A stretch of DNA of 64,000 nt, from assembly GCF_000147335.1 (NCBI RefSeq), contig NC_014501.1, positions 124,001 through 188,000 of the forward strand, written 5' to 3'. Below the pieces are notes generated by a model that saw only the letters and a program-made list of their open reading frames with translations, made no database searches and was not told the DNA's origin. This document shows, piece by piece, positions 62,941-64,000 of the stretch. The translations under genes and the position numbers were made by a program. The first letter of the stretch is position 1. Each line of letters starts with the position of its first letter. Source of the stretch: Gloeothece verrucosa PCC 7822 (GTDB lineage: Bacteria; Cyanobacteriota; Cyanobacteriia; Cyanobacteriales; Microcystaceae).

Positions 62941-64000
62941 TCAACCATTTAATAAAGCTTCTACAAACTCATAACTCGAAAACGGACGTAAATCCTCAAT
63001 TCCTTCACCCGCACCAATAAACCGAATGGGTAAATCTAATTGCTGTGCTACTGCTAAAGCGACACCTCCTTTAGCTGTCCCATCTAACTTAGTCAAGACA
63101 ACCCCACTTAATTTAGCCGCTTCTGAAAACACTTGAGCTTGACGCAGGCCGTTTTGTCCTAAAGTGGCATCTAAAACGAGTAAAGATTCTACTTTAGCCT
63201 TGGGGGCTTTTTTATCAATAATGCGACGAATTTTTGCCAATTCATCCATCAAATTTTTCTTATTTTGTAAACGTCCCGCCGTATCCACTAATAATAAATT
63301 GACATTGCGCGACTGTGCCGCATTAATCCCATCAAATACTACCGCCGCCGGGTCAGTATTTTTGCCGGGGTTAGCAATCACTTCTGTTCCACTGCGTTCG
63401 CCCCAAATTTTCACCTGTTCGACGGCTGCCGCGCGAAAAGTATCAGCCGCCACAATCAGACAGCTATAACCAGATTTATTGGCCATGTGAGCCAATTTTC
63501 CAATGGTTGTGGTTTTTCCTGCTCCATTTACCCCAGTTAAAAGCCAAATATTGAGAACGTCTTTTTCTGGCTCAAAGGCGGTATCCTCAAAATGTTTGAA
63601 AGGGCGATCGAGAATTTCTCGTATAATTTCCTTAAGATACTCAATGGCTTGTTCTGGGGGTAAAGATTCCTCCCGCAATTTTTCCTGTAGTGCTTCAATA
63701 ATATAATCGGTGGCTTCAATCCCTACATCTGCCTGTAATAAGAGTGCTTCTATTTCTGTTACTGCATCTTGATTAAGAGGCCCTTGACCCACAATAGCTT
63801 TAAGCTGGTTAACCAAACTGCGGCGAGTTTTACCGAGACCTTCTCGAAGCCGCTTTAACCAATTAATTTCTTCTTCGGTTACGTCCTCGGCGGCGCGTCC
63901 TTGTTTGGCTAAAACCTGTGCTGACCAGACAAAATCATCATCAAAGCTGAGAGATTTGAATTGCTCTTGCACCAGTGGGGTGTCTGTGGCGGTTTCTTTG
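62941..64000 (-). CDS. ftsY: Signal recognition particle receptor FtsY, 5' truncated
   Basis: The frame is open to the right edge (last codons read KETATDTPLVQEQF), so the acidic N-terminal A domain is cut off. The visible part is the NG GTPase: a helical N domain (WLKRLREGLGKTRRSLVNQL), G1 LTGVNGAGKTTTIGKLAH, the insertion-box DTFRAAAVEQVKIWGER, G3 LLLVDTAGRLQ, G4 VVLTKLDGTAKGG and the closing GAGEGIEDLRPFSSYEFVEA. It targets ribosomes with SRP to the Sec translocon. The stop is close to, and convergent with, the kinase gene. Confidence 0.96.
   Translation of the reverse strand, partial: KETATDTPLVQEQFKSLSFDDDFVWSAQVLAKQGRAAEDVTEEEINWLKRLREGLGKTRRSLVNQLKAIVGQGPLNQDAVTEIEALLLQADVGIEATDYIIEALQEKLREESLPPEQAIEYLKEIIREILDRPFKHFEDTAFEPEKDVLNIWLLTGVNGAGKTTTIGKLAHMANKSGYSCLIVAADTFRAAAVEQVKIWGERSGTEVIANPGKNTDPAAVVFDGINAAQSRNVNLLLVDTAGRLQNKKNLMDELAKIRRIIDKKAPKAKVESLLVLDATLGQNGLRQAQVFSEAAKLSGVVLTKLDGTAKGGVALAVAQQLDLPIRFIGAGEGIEDLRPFSSYEFVEALLNG

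Overview
The window is chromosomal DNA from a unicellular cyanobacterium. The clearest evidence is the gene content: NblA (phycobilisome degradation), Psb28 (photosystem II assembly), ferredoxin-dependent sulfite reductase, squalene-hopene cyclase, a CtpA-type protease, a group 2 sigma factor, a DUF3352 protein, and an MCE/ABC lipid-transport pair of the cyanobacterial/chloroplast kind. The AT-rich background, many GCGATCGC (HIP1-like) octamers and dispersed heptamer repeats agree. Overall it looks most like the Gloeothece/Cyanothece group (inference from gene style, not from a search). No rRNA, tRNA or CRISPR array was found. The first gene (Uma2) and the last gene (ftsY) are cut by the window edges.

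Layout. 1-5 kb: Uma2 fragment, adenosine-specific kinase, NTF2-like protein, a gene-poor stretch with small ORFs, then a DgcN/DgcA-type pair for D-glutamate. 4.8-8 kb: a riboflavin-synthase homologue lacking the usual active-site residues, a Nudix hydrolase, SpeD and a long pentapeptide-repeat protein. 8.6-15 kb: squalene-hopene cyclase, ribulose-phosphate epimerase, a prepilin, DUF3352 and a HEAT-repeat protein. 15-24 kb: a very large membrane protein with a small soluble partner, a YdcF protein, ilvC and a C-terminal processing protease. 24-27 kb is accessory: a DEDDh exonuclease between two palindromic repeats, a TnpB nuclease element with a visible right-end hairpin, and a GC-rich acetyltransferase. 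27-43 kb: rsmB with a TerB-like gene, midA between long inverted repeats, aspS, secreted proteins, TPR proteins, the MlaD/MlaF-like pair, mutL and nblA. 43-51 kb: a BON-domain protein, twin DUF2294/MpsC genes converging on a response regulator, a group 2 sigma factor, a secreted HExxH protein, a DUF4351 protein, and sulfite reductase with a C-terminal ribbon-helix-helix tail. 51-64 kb: an FHA-ABC transporter, pfkA, moaB, psb28, a degenerate DinG-like helicase, an acyl-CoA synthetase, a class V aminotransferase-fold enzyme, a Ser/Thr kinase and ftsY.

Most genes are single housekeeping units on either strand. The few likely operons are dgcA-dgcN, rsmB-terB, mlaF-mlaD and the DUF2294 pair. The most unusual items are the sulfite reductase-RHH fusion, the riboflavin-synthase paralogue without catalytic residues, the DinG-family protein without its ATPase motifs, the TnpB frame that runs past its own element into the next gene, and a dense set of repeat families (TAATGAC-type heptamers, GGGTTAGGCG palindromes, a 130-bp MITE-like element, and an inverted repeat around midA). 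I found no clearly new multi-gene defence or metabolic system.
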